Notes: generated by a model from the sequence alone, not told the origin. Positions 24,890 to 33,639 are shown, counted from the stretch's first letter. The stretch: 57,461 nucleotides of DNA from CAYGZQ01 sp964354375 [NCBI: uncultured Planctomycetota bacterium] (GCA_964354375.1 CAYGZQ010000020.1:1-57461), one strand, 5' to 3'. A program made the numbers and translations.

Positions 24890-26359
24890 TCACCATGAGC
24901 CATTTGGCTTCACCTTGATCAGGAAGCCGTAGCCGAAATAGTCCTTCGGTTCCATTTCCTGCACTGTGCCCTCAAATGCAGCAGGATCGTCGAATAGCCC
25001 GGTGATGTAGATATTGTTCCAACGGTCTGTGGCCGCACCGAAGGCCCAGTCATCGTGTTGGCCGCCAAAAGTGTCGGCCCACTTGAAATTCAGTTCGCCG
25101 TCGAAACAAGCAAGCAAAATATCAATGTAACCGTCAGGGGAGGAGATTTCGCGAATATCTGAGCCCGGGTCTATGTCAAAGCTGCCGATGAAATTCGCCA
25201 GGAGGAGAAGATTCCCATTCTCAGCGAAGATGAGGTCCATGTCCGAGCGAACTTGCGAGACTCTCATCCCTGGCCACGTCACCATGTTGTACCTGCCTGC
25301 AGCCTCATCTACTGTGCAGAGAAACAAGCCTGCATTGTCGGAGGCCTCATTGCCTTTCAGGCGCTCGTCATGAAAACGCAGGGTCCGTTCATAATCCCCG
25401 GCTATATATAACTCTCCGTCTTGAGCCAATGCGATTGCATCTGCACTAGCGCACCCGACGTTCCGAGCGAAAGAGGGATGAGCTCCACCCCAGCCATATG
25501 CCGAGACAAAATCGCCGTATTTCGTGAACCTGCAGAGGCAGGCGGAGCGGGAATTCGTCGTCAGGGTGCCATAATCACTATCGCTGTCGAATACTGCGTC
25601 GTCTATGAATGATCCTACTGCATAGATGTCCCCGTTGCGTGTCGCGACCATGTCGCTGAATTCGGCGTTCCAGGCACAGGCCCATCTGAATTCGCCATTC
25701 GCGGCAAAACTACTGATAAATGCGCTCCCGTAGTCATCTTGGGCGGTGTACTCCACGGCACCTGGACCGGGATCGAAATCAACAGTCCGGTTGAACAGCC
25801 CAGCGACATAAACGTTACCGGCATCGTCAAGGTCCAGAGTACACCTAAGGTCTAGGGCAAACTCAACGCCATACCATTCATCCAGATAATCGATTCCCGG
25901 CCAGGTCTGAAGCCAGAGAATTTCGCCTCTCGGAGTCATTTTGAAGAGGAAATAATCCCATGTGAACAGAGATTGACGTTGCTCTTGCTCCGAGCCGCGC
26001 TGAAATGAGATTGTCCTGCCGAAAGTGCCTGTGACAAATATGTTTCCGTTGCGGTCGACCGCAAGATCGTATCCTTCCGTGGACTTCGAATCCAGCGGGT
26101 GGCCCAAATCGATCAGGCGCTTGGTCTTCGTCCAGCCAGTCAAGATCAGTTCATTGGACCGGGTGGTTCCCGTCACGTAAATGTTCCCTTTGTCGTCGCA
26201 ATACACCGAATGCGCCAACCCGTCCCAATGCTGTACCCAACTGCCTCTATGGGGATTCGCCGACATGCAGGCGGTATGCACAGGACAGCACAAAAGGAGC
26301 ACTATGGCCAGAAATGAGGCGTTAAGCCTGGAGACTCGCATATTCGCTCGAAGTGCCAT
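24890..26359 (-). CDS. Secreted beta-propeller (SBBP-like repeat) protein
   Basis: A signal peptide (LNASFLAIVLLLCCPVHTA) is followed by about nine propeller blades, each with a variant of the core GNIYVTGT (GNIFVTGT, GNVYVAGL, GDIYAVGS, GELYIAGD, NNIYITGL). Blades alternate with segments on distance, values and Asp-rich turns (FDPGPGAVEY). Such proteins are exported or surface-bound; the function is unknown. The Cys after the signal (HTAC) is a poor lipobox. DNA here has lower GC and more mixed third positions than neighbours, which suggests later acquisition. The start is ambiguous between ATG 26359 and 26341. Confidence 0.82.
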   Translation of the reverse strand: MALRANMRVSRLNASFLAIVLLLCCPVHTACMSANPHRGSWVQHWDGLAHSVYCDDKGNIYVTGTTRSNELILTGWTKTKRLIDLGHPLDSKSTEGYDLAVDRNGNIFVTGTFGRTISFQRGSEQEQRQSLFTWDYFLFKMTPRGEILWLQTWPGIDYLDEWYGVEFALDLRCTLDLDDAGNVYVAGLFNRTVDFDPGPGAVEYTAQDDYGSAFISSFAANGEFRWACAWNAEFSDMVATRNGDIYAVGSFIDDAVFDSDSDYGTLTTNSRSACLCRFTKYGDFVSAYGWGGAHPSFARNVGCASADAIALAQDGELYIAGDYERTLRFHDERLKGNEASDNAGLFLCTVDEAAGRYNMVTWPGMRVSQVRSDMDLIFAENGNLLLLANFIGSFDIDPGSDIREISSPDGYIDILLACFDGELNFKWADTFGGQHDDWAFGAATDRWNNIYITGLFDDPAAFEGTVQEMEPKDYFGYGFLIKVKPNGSW

Positions 26360-26430
26360 ATGGTTTCAGCACCAAAGCAAAGGACAAAGACCCTCGACTT
26401 ATTCTAATTGTACCATCTTTACTTGCTGTG

Positions 26431-26550
26431 CCGAATGCGTCTCGCATTTCGGATTTGGAGCAGAACGTGTCCCGCGTTCGTTCGGCGACACTCGGGACGA
26501 GTCGGCTTTGGGATCCGAAGCACGGGACGTGCTCGGCACGTGCTCGGCAC
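26431..26550. repeat. Hairpin array 2: four mini-hairpins of family A
   Basis: Hairpins are AATGCG/tct (26434-26448, flanked by pairing CCG and CGG), GAACGTG/tcc with one G:T pair (26463-26479), CTCG/gga (26491-26501, extended by CGA and TCG), and the 22-nt GCACG/gga unit (26515-26536), which is identical to two units of array 1. A partial duplication of the right arm follows to 26550. As in array 1, two TCY-loop hairpins come first and RGA-loop hairpins follow. The 203-nt gap 26360-26562 otherwise holds only the 5' region of the propeller gene. Confidence 0.85.
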
Positions 26551-26562
26551 ATGGAACCTTGA

Positions 26563-27300
26563 TTAGAACAACGGCTGCTTGACGATACTCTCGTTGCCCA
26601 GGACGTTTGACATGAAGACGGTGAGAAGTCCCCACGAGGCCAAAGCGGTGAGGACCGGGACCGTGAGATTGTCGCTGCCTTTCGTGCTGAGGGCTTCGAC
26701 GACTGTCGCGATGGTCGCGATAAGGAAGCTGGTCGCGAACAGGGACAGGACCGTTATGCTGATCCCCATCTCGTGCCCTTTGAAAACCAGCACCGCCAGC
26801 GCGACCATGAACGTCACGACGAACATCGTGACGCTCCCCGCGTAGCTTCTCACTTCGCCGTCGACCGCATACTTCGTCTTGCCCAGTGCTCTCCCGATGA
26901 TGCTTGCGCCCGCGTCGCCGAGCGCCATGGTGAGAATCCCGATCACCGCGAGCCCCCACCATTTCGTATGGAAGAAAATCGACATGAGAATTATGTAGCT
27001 GATGGGGTAGAGCACGGTCCCGACGTTGCCCTGGTCCTCGCCCTGTATCTGGGAGAACCATCCGAACTTGTAGTCGATAAGGTTGATCGCGGTGAAGAGA
27101 ATGGGCGGGATGAGAGCGATCCAGAGGTGCGTGAAATACGGGATGAAAAGTATCACGAGGCCCATGCCGGTATGAACGAACTTGCGGGACGCGTCCTTGC
27201 GCATTCCCATCCCGGCAAGCCCCCTTGAAATCACAAGGAGCAGGAAAGGGTACATGAAGAAAACCACCGCAAGGATCGCATCTTTCAGGTAATCGCCCAT
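26563..27300 (-). CDS. CTP-dependent polyprenol/phytol kinase-like membrane protein (SEC59/VTE5 family)
   Basis: This 245-residue protein has seven or so membrane segments. Family motifs are RKFVHTGMG, ALGDAGASIIGRALGK, RSYAGS (usually KSYEGS) and VVEALSTKGSDNLTVPVL. Members phosphorylate long-chain alcohols such as dolichol, phytol or undecaprenol with CTP, or recycle diacylglycerol. Here it could feed polyprenyl-phosphate carriers to the window's several GT-C enzymes. I chose ATG 27300 because GGAGG lies 7 nt upstream; the open frame further upstream overlaps the next gene and is a shadow. Confidence 0.87.
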   Translation of the reverse strand: MGDYLKDAILAVVFFMYPFLLLVISRGLAGMGMRKDASRKFVHTGMGLVILFIPYFTHLWIALIPPILFTAINLIDYKFGWFSQIQGEDQGNVGTVLYPISYIILMSIFFHTKWWGLAVIGILTMALGDAGASIIGRALGKTKYAVDGEVRSYAGSVTMFVVTFMVALAVLVFKGHEMGISITVLSLFATSFLIATIATVVEALSTKGSDNLTVPVLTALASWGLLTVFMSNVLGNESIVKQPLF

Positions 27301-27382
27301 ACTCGAGCCTCCGCGAAAAATCCGAATCGATTCTAATCCGCCCGCGCGCCGATGTAAAGCGCCTCGACGCGACCCTCGGCTG

Positions 27383-29182
27383 TCACGGGTTCCCCAGCAG
27401 GTCCGAGCCCGAGGGAGAGTCGGGCCGGACAGAAGGGCTCCCGGTTGCCGGACGATATATAAACCATCTTCTACGCATGTATCTGTCCCATCTGGCGTAC
27501 AGGTCGATCGCGTCGGGATCCAGTTCGTAGTTCTCCGAGATGGCCCGCTCCATTTCGGGGGTGAACCGGTCCCATCCCGCATTGACCCCGACGCCGGGAC
27601 GGTCGTCGTGGTTGGGATCATCGACCCAGAACCTGAGCATGATGAGGTCGAACTCCTTGTCCTGAATCGACTGGAGGAGCGGAGTCTGATCCCACAGCCC
27701 TTCGTCCGCAAGCTCGCTCATTATGAAGGGATTGAAGAGGACCTCGTGGCCGGAAAGCAGGCAGTAACCTTCGTCCTCGCAGAGAATCGGTCCCTTTGCC
27801 GACGAAAGGACCTCGACGACGCGCGCGGAATAATTGCAGGCGTTTCTGTCGGGTGTGAACGAGTTGAACCTGTCGCCTTCCAGGAAACCCGACTGAATGA
27901 GGGCGGCCGGTATAAGGAGCATGGCCGGTCCGATCAATTTCGAAGCTGCCCGGGGCGAGCGCGCCGCTCGGAAGAGGTCGGACGCGAAAAATCCGGCCAG
28001 GCACGACGCAGCAACCGTGAGATTGAGGAAATAGTTCATGTCGCTGCCCACCTTGCCCGAGAGGAGAGCGGTAGCGAAGGAGGCGAGAAAGAAGATCCCG
28101 ATTATTCTTCTGCGGGAGTCCGTCAGGGCGTTCGGGAGCGCGAAAAGCGCGATGACAAACAGAACTGCATGGAGCTTGAAGATGGTGACGAAATTGGAGA
28201 CGGCTCGATCCCAGTAGAACTCGGTGCGCGTATATGTAACCGTATGAAGCCAGTACTGTCCGTTGCTCCAGTTCTGCAGCAGGAGGAGGATCAGGACGAG
28301 CCCGACGATCCAGCAAGCGATCAGCAGGTACGCGTACTTTCGATCTTTGGACCGTTGGAGGGAATCCGGCTCGCGGCTCAGGAAAAGCCCGAGCGCGATG
28401 GCGACGGCGGCTTCGATGGATGATTGTCGTGTGAAAACGGCCGCGAGCAAAAGAGAAAAGGACCACAGGACAGCGGGTCCCTTCGACCTCATGGCGATCC
28501 AGAGAGCGATCACTCCCAAAGCGCACGCGAGGAAATCGACTCTCAGAAGCGCCGCCCAGAAATAGACGATCGGGCTGGCAGCGACCATGAGTCCGGCGAT
28601 CCAGGCTGCACGCGAGTCGCCGGTGGCGATACGTACGCATCCGGCCGATGCAAGACAGATGGCTATGGCGGAGACGACCGACAGGAATCGTCCCGCGAAA
28701 AAGGAGACCCTCTGAGGATCGGTGAAAACGCTCAACAGGGCAGGAAACAAGGGAGGATAGTTCGTGACTATGTAGGGCGAAGGACCGACAGGAGGGTAAA
28801 GGGCTTGGCCTCCGGCGATCCTGACAGCCTGGTTGAGGCAGAACCCCTCGCCGTCGTCGAGCGGGAAGGGGAAGCTCAGATACCTGAGGCTGTGCTCGGT
28901 GAGTGCGAGAACGACAGCGATGCCAAGTCCAACCGACAGGGGCACAATGAAGGCGGAGGGGAGCCTGCCGGTCTGCGATAAGGACCGCCGGCCCTCGATG
29001 AGCAGGATGGCGGATCCGCTGAGGGTGAGACACACTGCGAACCACAGGACAGCGGGAGGGGCTGCGAGCGTTCCGCCGTTAAGCAGCCAGAGTCCGATAC
29101 CCAGCGAGATGGAGCCTGCCCAGGCCAGTGGGGGTGTCCTGTCCCAGAGATCCCCCTTTTCAGTTTTGGGATTTTTTGTCAT
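27383..29182 (-). CDS. PMT/ArnT-like polytopic glycosyltransferase
   Basis: This 599-residue protein has about 12 membrane segments. The first external loop reads PFPLDDGEGFCLNQAVRIAG, then TNYPPLFPALL. The DDGE acidic pair and YPPL motif match GT39/ArnT-like enzymes, which move sugars from polyprenyl phosphate to lipids or proteins at the outer face of the inner membrane. A short soluble C-terminal domain ends with a Pro/Ser-rich tail. It starts divergently from pilB. The 82-nt gap to the downstream polyprenol-kinase-like gene on the same strand permits one operon. Confidence 0.83.
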   Translation of the reverse strand: MTKNPKTEKGDLWDRTPPLAWAGSISLGIGLWLLNGGTLAAPPAVLWFAVCLTLSGSAILLIEGRRSLSQTGRLPSAFIVPLSVGLGIAVVLALTEHSLRYLSFPFPLDDGEGFCLNQAVRIAGGQALYPPVGPSPYIVTNYPPLFPALLSVFTDPQRVSFFAGRFLSVVSAIAICLASAGCVRIATGDSRAAWIAGLMVAASPIVYFWAALLRVDFLACALGVIALWIAMRSKGPAVLWSFSLLLAAVFTRQSSIEAAVAIALGLFLSREPDSLQRSKDRKYAYLLIACWIVGLVLILLLLQNWSNGQYWLHTVTYTRTEFYWDRAVSNFVTIFKLHAVLFVIALFALPNALTDSRRRIIGIFFLASFATALLSGKVGSDMNYFLNLTVAASCLAGFFASDLFRAARSPRAASKLIGPAMLLIPAALIQSGFLEGDRFNSFTPDRNACNYSARVVEVLSSAKGPILCEDEGYCLLSGHEVLFNPFIMSELADEGLWDQTPLLQSIQDKEFDLIMLRFWVDDPNHDDRPGVGVNAGWDRFTPEMERAISENYELDPDAIDLYARWDRYMRRRWFIYRPATGSPSVRPDSPSGSDLLGNP

Positions 29183-29298
29183 TGAATGCTACAAATGGCG
29201 GCCGGGACATGGTAGATTAAAGAGCAGTTGGGTCCTGAATCGCAGTTCAGATTCGCCGAATAACAGATTATACGGCCTGACGGACCGGCGGGCAATGA

Positions 29299-29327
29299 TT
29301 GACTTTGTTCTGCACGTGGGCTACGAT
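29299..29327 (+). promoter_or_regulatory. Sigma70-type promoter of pilB
   Basis: TTGACT (29299-29304) and TACGAT (29322-29327) are spaced by exactly 17 nt. A 6-bp hairpin (CCTGGG with CCCAGG, within 29340-29363) lies in the predicted leader before the start codon at 29403. Confidence 0.65.
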
Positions 29328-29402
29328 AGTTCGTTGCCTTCCTGGGTGATAGGACGCCCAGGCATGGCTGTTTAACGATTGGAAGGGCTGAAAAAGCACT
29401 AG

Positions 29403-31307
29403 ATGGCGCCTCTAGATCAGAAGAGGGAGAAGATCGGCCAGATCCTCATTCGAGCTGGGGCTGTTACCCAGGAGGAACTCGACCGGGGATTGGAGATCCA
29501 GAAGTCCAACCCCGAGGAGAAGATCGGCCAGATCCTTGTTCGTCAGGGATTCTGCACGAAAGACGATGTCGCGCTTGCCTATGAGAAGCAGACCGGCATC
29601 AAGTTCAAAAGCCTCGCGGACTACACATACACCAAGGAGCTCGAAGCCCTTGTCTCGCCTGAGCAGATGAACAAGCTCATGGTGCTTCCGATCAGGGTGG
29701 TTGACGACGCCCTTGAGGTGGCGATGGCGGACCCCCTCGACTTTGTGCTGAGGGAGACGCTTCGCATGATGACCGGGATGAAAATCATCCCGTACATCGC
29801 CCACGAGGATCAGATTCGCGAAATCATATTCCAGAAGGTCGGCAAGAAGTTCGCTACGGACGAATTCATCACCGCAGCGATGGACCAGTACGCGGAGGAA
29901 GACGATTCCGTCAACCTGTCGAAGAGCCTGCAGGCGGACGGTCTGGACGCGGTGAACGCCGGCCCGGTTGTCAGGCTTGTCACCACGATCATAACCGAAG
30001 CGGTGGAATCGGGCGCCTCGGATATTCATGTGGAGCCGACCGAGGATGAGGTCGTCGTGCGGTACCGTATTGACGGTATCCTTCACAAGATCATGACGAT
30101 CCCGACCAAGATCAAAAACCCGACCATATCCCGTCTCAAGATTCTATCGTCGATGGACATCGCGGAGAGACGAAGGCCGCAGGACGGCCGCATGAGCTCG
30201 AAGATCTCCGGAAAAGAGCTTGACTTCCGCGTAAGCTGCCTTCCGACTGTGTACGGCGAGAAGCTGGTGCTCCGAATTCTCGACAAGGGCAACGCTATGG
30301 TCGGCCTGGAGAAGCTGGGGCTCGAGGAACATGACGACAAGTTTGTGAAAGAGATGGCGGAGAGCCCGTGGGGGATCATGATCGTGAGCGGTCCGACCGG
30401 CTCGGGCAAGTCCACGACGCTCTACTCGATACTCAACCTCCTGAACAACAACAAGGTCAACATTATCACGATCGAGGATCCTGTGGAGTACACGCTTCCG
30501 GGGATCAACCAGGTCGAGGTGAACGTAAAGGCCGGCCTCAATTTCGATGTTGCAATCAGGAGCTTCCTCCGCCAGGACCCCGACATCATCCTCGTCGGAG
30601 AGGTCCGCGACCGGGAGACGCTGGGCGCGGCGGTCGAGGCGTCCCTCACCGGTCATCTCGTGTTCACAACGCTTCACACGAATGACGCACCGTCGAGCGT
30701 TGTCCGAATGGTGCAGATGGGCGCGCCGAACTACCTTGTTGCGGCATCAGCGATCGGTGTGCTCGCACAGCGCCTCGTCAGGACCGTCTGCTCCGTCTGC
30801 AAGGAGCCGCTTGCCGTCACTGAGGAGTTCCGCAAAACGTTCGGCAGGTACTTCGGCACTTCGAATGCGCAGATCAATGTGGAGGAGGCGCTGGCGAAGG
30901 CGCGATTGTTCAAGGGCCGCGGATGTACCATCTGCCGCGGTACCGGCTACAAGGGCCGGTCCGGAATCTTCGAGTCCATGAGGGTAAGTCCCAAAATCCG
31001 CGAGCTGATTCTCCGGGATTCATCGACCGACGAGCTTCGAAAGCAGGCCATCAAGGAGGGTATGGTTACTCTCGAGCAGGCCGCACTGCTGAAAGTGCTG
31101 CGTGGCATGACGACCCTCGACGAGTCGATCCGCATAACCACCCTGCGCAAGGAAGAGGAGCCCGCGTACGAGACCGGTCACCTGCTCGACGAGGTGCCCG
31201 AGGGTCACGAGGTCCCGGTCGCTCCGGGCGACGGGCACCTGGACGAGATGCAGGATCAGAACCTTCTCGACGAGGCGAGTCCGGAGATGCTGGACGAGGA
31301 GTTGTAG
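29403..31307 (+). CDS. pilB: Type IV pilus/type II secretion assembly ATPase (PilB/GspE)
   Basis: The N-terminus has MshEN/T2SSE_N repeats (KIGQILIRAGAVTQEELDRG, then KIGQILVRQGFCTKDDVALA). The ATPase core has Walker A GPTGSGKST, the Asp box, Walker B DPDIILVGEVRD and the His box TTLHTND. A tetra-Cys zinc site (CSVC and CTIC) follows. The hexamer powers pilin or pseudopilin extrusion at the inner membrane; the pseudopilin at 0.3-1.4 kb is a possible substrate. The last 50 residues are an acidic tail with four LDE motifs, absent from usual PilB. The stop is followed by a terminator. Confidence 0.95.
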   Translation: MAPLDQKREKIGQILIRAGAVTQEELDRGLEIQKSNPEEKIGQILVRQGFCTKDDVALAYEKQTGIKFKSLADYTYTKELEALVSPEQMNKLMVLPIRVVDDALEVAMADPLDFVLRETLRMMTGMKIIPYIAHEDQIREIIFQKVGKKFATDEFITAAMDQYAEEDDSVNLSKSLQADGLDAVNAGPVVRLVTTIITEAVESGASDIHVEPTEDEVVVRYRIDGILHKIMTIPTKIKNPTISRLKILSSMDIAERRRPQDGRMSSKISGKELDFRVSCLPTVYGEKLVLRILDKGNAMVGLEKLGLEEHDDKFVKEMAESPWGIMIVSGPTGSGKSTTLYSILNLLNNNKVNIITIEDPVEYTLPGINQVEVNVKAGLNFDVAIRSFLRQDPDIILVGEVRDRETLGAAVEASLTGHLVFTTLHTNDAPSSVVRMVQMGAPNYLVAASAIGVLAQRLVRTVCSVCKEPLAVTEEFRKTFGRYFGTSNAQINVEEALAKARLFKGRGCTICRGTGYKGRSGIFESMRVSPKIRELILRDSSTDELRKQAIKEGMVTLEQAALLKVLRGMTTLDESIRITTLRKEEEPAYETGHLLDEVPEGHEVPVAPGDGHLDEMQDQNLLDEASPEMLDEEL

Positions 31308-31342
31308 TCTGGGTATCCCCAATGCGATTCCAGAACGGTAGG

Positions 31343-31368
31343 CGGCTGCGGTCAGCCGTTTTTTTTTG
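31343..31368 (+). terminator. Rho-independent terminator of pilB
   Basis: CGGCTG (31343-31348) pairs with CAGCCG (31353-31358) around a CGGT loop, followed by nine T. Confidence 0.85.
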
Positions 31369-31395
31369 TTTCCCGATGATTCTTTGGGCATTTGT

Positions 31396-31489
31396 ATCCA
31401 AGGCCCGAACGTCAGTGAGGGCGTGATCTTCAGATTTTCGGATGTACTTTTCCCGGGACGGCGCCCTCACTTACGTTCGGGCCTTGGAT
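31396..31489. repeat. 28-bp inverted repeat with one mismatch
   Basis: Bases 31396-31423 are the reverse complement of 31462-31489 except one position, with a 38-nt loop that is AT-rich. It lies between the pilB terminator and the GTPase gene. The arms read ATCCAAGGCCCGAACGT and GTGAGGGCG in the left half. It is not a terminator and has no relative elsewhere in the window. Confidence 0.9.
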
Positions 31490-31575
31490 TCGGCTGCGTT
31501 GCGGCACCCGGCCTTGCCAGATGGCATGGGATGGCAGTACGATTAGGCTATCGAGCGAAGCTGGAGGGGATCGAC

Positions 31576-32655
31576 ATGCGCGTCGGGATAATCGGACTTG
31601 GTAAGAGCGGGAAATCGAGCCTGTTCTATGCTCTCACGGGGCAGCCCCCGGAGCCGCCGTCAGGAAAGCCGAAGAGACGGCTGGGGAGCGCGAAGGTGCC
31701 GGAACCCAGGGTCGAGCTGATAGCGAAGCACGACGGGTCGAAGAGGACCACCTATCCGGAGATCGCGTTCATAGACCCGGAGGGGTTTCCGCCCGAGACG
31801 GGAAAGGGCCTCGGGTCGGAGATGCTTGGCATGGTTCGGGAGAGCGAGCTTCTGGCGCTCGTTATCAGAGCGTTCAGGGATCCATCGATAATGCACCCGT
31901 CGGGCAGCTTGAACGGGATGCGGGATTTGGGGAACTGCTGGGGCGACATGATTATCCAGGACCTCGCGGTGCTCGAGGGTTGTCTCACGCGTCTGAGGAG
32001 GGATTACGGCAGGGGAAAAAAGGAGCTGAAGCGCGAGCTTGAGGCTGTGGAGAACGCGGTTGCGGTCCTTGAGGGCGGGAAGTTCCTGATAAACCCGGTC
32101 CTCAGCGATGCGGACAGGGGGCAGCTCGGTTCATACGAGCTTCTAACGCTCAAGCAGGGGATAGTGGTGTGGAATGTGGACGAGGACGCCGAGTTCGGGA
32201 GCGGCGGTCGAGGGGTGCCGGAAGAGCTGAAGGGGAAATGCGACGAGAGGGGATGGGGAGTGGGTGCGGCGAGCCTTGCGATCGAGACCGAGATCATGGA
32301 GATGGACGAGTCGGACAGGACGGATTTTCTGGACGATCTGGGAATAGAAAAGACGATACAGGATCGGTTTCTGACCGCGGTGTACAAGCGTCTGGGGCTG
32401 ATAACATTTTTCACCGGCGGAACGGTCGAGGCTGCCGCGAGATCGATCCCGGCCGGGCTGTCCGCGTACGAAGCCGCCGGAAAGGTGCACAACGACATCC
32501 AGAAGGGATTCATCCGGGCAGAGGTGATGAGCTTCAGGGACCTGCAGGAACTCGGCACGGTTGACGCCGTCAGAAAAGCGGGCAGATACCGTCTCGAAAG
32601 GAAAGAATACATCGTGCAGGACGGGGATATCATCCACTTCAGGTTCGGGATCTGA
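31576..32655 (+). CDS. YchF-like GTPase with TGS domain, divergent G domain
   Basis: This 359-residue protein starts MRVGIIGLGKSGKSSLFYAL with an intact P-loop. The G3 position reads DPEG instead of DxxG(L), while NVDE fits the NxxE motif by which YchF prefers ATP. The insert (about 130-190) is helical. The C-terminus (DIQKGFIRAEVMSFRDLQEL, then YIVQDGDIIHFRF) is the YchF/DUF933 TGS-like domain that touches the ribosome. It is probably a YchF paralogue rather than YchF itself. GGAGGGG 5 nt before ATG 31576 fixes the start; the 70 upstream codons cover the inverted repeat. Confidence 0.85.
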   Translation: MRVGIIGLGKSGKSSLFYALTGQPPEPPSGKPKRRLGSAKVPEPRVELIAKHDGSKRTTYPEIAFIDPEGFPPETGKGLGSEMLGMVRESELLALVIRAFRDPSIMHPSGSLNGMRDLGNCWGDMIIQDLAVLEGCLTRLRRDYGRGKKELKRELEAVENAVAVLEGGKFLINPVLSDADRGQLGSYELLTLKQGIVVWNVDEDAEFGSGGRGVPEELKGKCDERGWGVGAASLAIETEIMEMDESDRTDFLDDLGIEKTIQDRFLTAVYKRLGLITFFTGGTVEAAARSIPAGLSAYEAAGKVHNDIQKGFIRAEVMSFRDLQELGTVDAVRKAGRYRLERKEYIVQDGDIIHFRFGI

Positions 32656-32679
32656 GGTCGAGCCGCGGTGCGGGGAGGT

Positions 32680-33297
32680 TCAGCGGAGATTCAGGAACAA
32701 TTCGTGCAGCCTTGTGTCGCCGGAGAGCTCCGGATGGAAAGTCGCGCAGAGGATATTCCCCTGGCGCACCAGCACAGGGTCGCTCTTCAGGGTCGACAAT
32801 ATCTCCACCTTATCTCCTGCACGGAGGATTCGCGGGGCGCGTATGAACACTCCGTGAAAGGTCCGGTCGCCGAAGATCGGGATTTCAAGCTCGGTCTCGA
32901 AGCTGTCGACCTGTCGACCGTACGAATTCCTTTCGACGGTGATGTCAAGGAGCCCAAGCGATCTCTGGGGAGGGTTGGTCACGTCTTTCGCGAGCAGAAT
33001 GGCGCCGGCGCAAGTGGCGAGGATCGGTTTTCCTCTCCTGGCGTGGTCGCGCACGGGCCCGGCCAGACGGCAGAATTCGAGCAGCCTGAGCATGGTGGAC
33101 GATTCTCCCCCCGGAAGAACGAGGTGAGTGCACGTCTGGAATTCGTCCGGAGTTCTCACTTCCCGGGTCGGGACGCCGATATTGCGAAACGCGGCTGAGT
33201 GGGCGGCAAAGGCTCCCTGGAAAGCGAGCAGGCCGACCAGCACGGGAGAGCGGGCGGTGGTGGATGTGATCGATTCGGTCATTCCGGCGGAAATCAT
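32680..33297 (-). CDS. pdxT: Pyridoxal 5'-phosphate synthase glutaminase subunit
   Basis: This 205-residue class I glutaminase has VGLLAFQGAFAAH at the N-terminus, LVLPGGESSTMLRLLE for the oxyanion region, the nucleophile Cys in LATCAGAILLA, and the catalytic pair in ATFHPELSGD. It releases ammonia from glutamine for the PdxS synthase. PdxS is not in this window, although the two genes are usually adjacent. The ATG at 33297 has GAGG 8 nt upstream and is preferred to the ATG five codons later. It is convergent with the GTPase gene. Confidence 0.94.
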   Translation of the reverse strand: MISAGMTESITSTTARSPVLVGLLAFQGAFAAHSAAFRNIGVPTREVRTPDEFQTCTHLVLPGGESSTMLRLLEFCRLAGPVRDHARRGKPILATCAGAILLAKDVTNPPQRSLGLLDITVERNSYGRQVDSFETELEIPIFGDRTFHGVFIRAPRILRAGDKVEILSTLKSDPVLVRQGNILCATFHPELSGDTRLHELFLNLR

Positions 33298-33320
33298 GGT
33301 TGCCGCCTCGTCTGTCTGCC

Positions 33321-33349
33321 TTGACAGGGGCGGGGGGCAATTATATATT
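33321..33349 (+). promoter_or_regulatory. Near-consensus sigma70 promoter before the YjfB-like gene and hpf
   Basis: A perfect TTGACA (33321-33326) and TATATT (33344-33349) are separated by 17 nt. The predicted leader is about 40 nt before ATG 33396. Confidence 0.75.
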
Positions 33350-33395
33350 GTGAGTGAGGGATGTCAACAATCCCTGGCCGAAGAAGGGGGCTGAG

Positions 33396-33584
33396 ATGGA
33401 AACTGCGGGAATCGGTCTGCCGGCGGACGCAGAGCAAAGTATGATTTTGGTGCAGCAACTCAAGAGGCTTTTGGAACTTCAAGGCGAGTTGGTAGTCAAA
33501 TTGATCGAGAGCTCCGGAGTGCCCGGACCTTCAGACACGTCGGTCGTGCCTGGCATGGGCGCCGGGATTGATGTCCATGTATAG
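33396..33584 (+). CDS. Small protein resembling YjfB putative motility proteins, 62 residues
   Basis: The protein is METAGIGLP, an amphipathic helix (LVQQLKRLLELQGELVVKLI) and a C-terminal GMGAGIDVHV. A short helix followed by a terminal G-x-x-IDV strand matches the layout of the YjfB family, whose members are small and of unclear function. SD AAGGGGG lies a few nt before ATG 33396, and a strong promoter lies upstream, so expression is likely. The family match is tentative. Confidence 0.6.
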   Translation: METAGIGLPADAEQSMILVQQLKRLLELQGELVVKLIESSGVPGPSDTSVVPGMGAGIDVHV

Positions 33585-33639
33585 AAAGAGGCTGTTGCGG
33601 CTCGAAGAGGACCCGATAGCCCCCGGGCTGAGAAGCGAA

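Noticed and set aside
26563-27711. Longer frame for the polyprenol-kinase-like gene
   Set aside because: The first 137 codons overlap the 27383-29182 gene in another frame and are Arg/Ser-rich shadow sequence; GGAGG supports ATG 27300.
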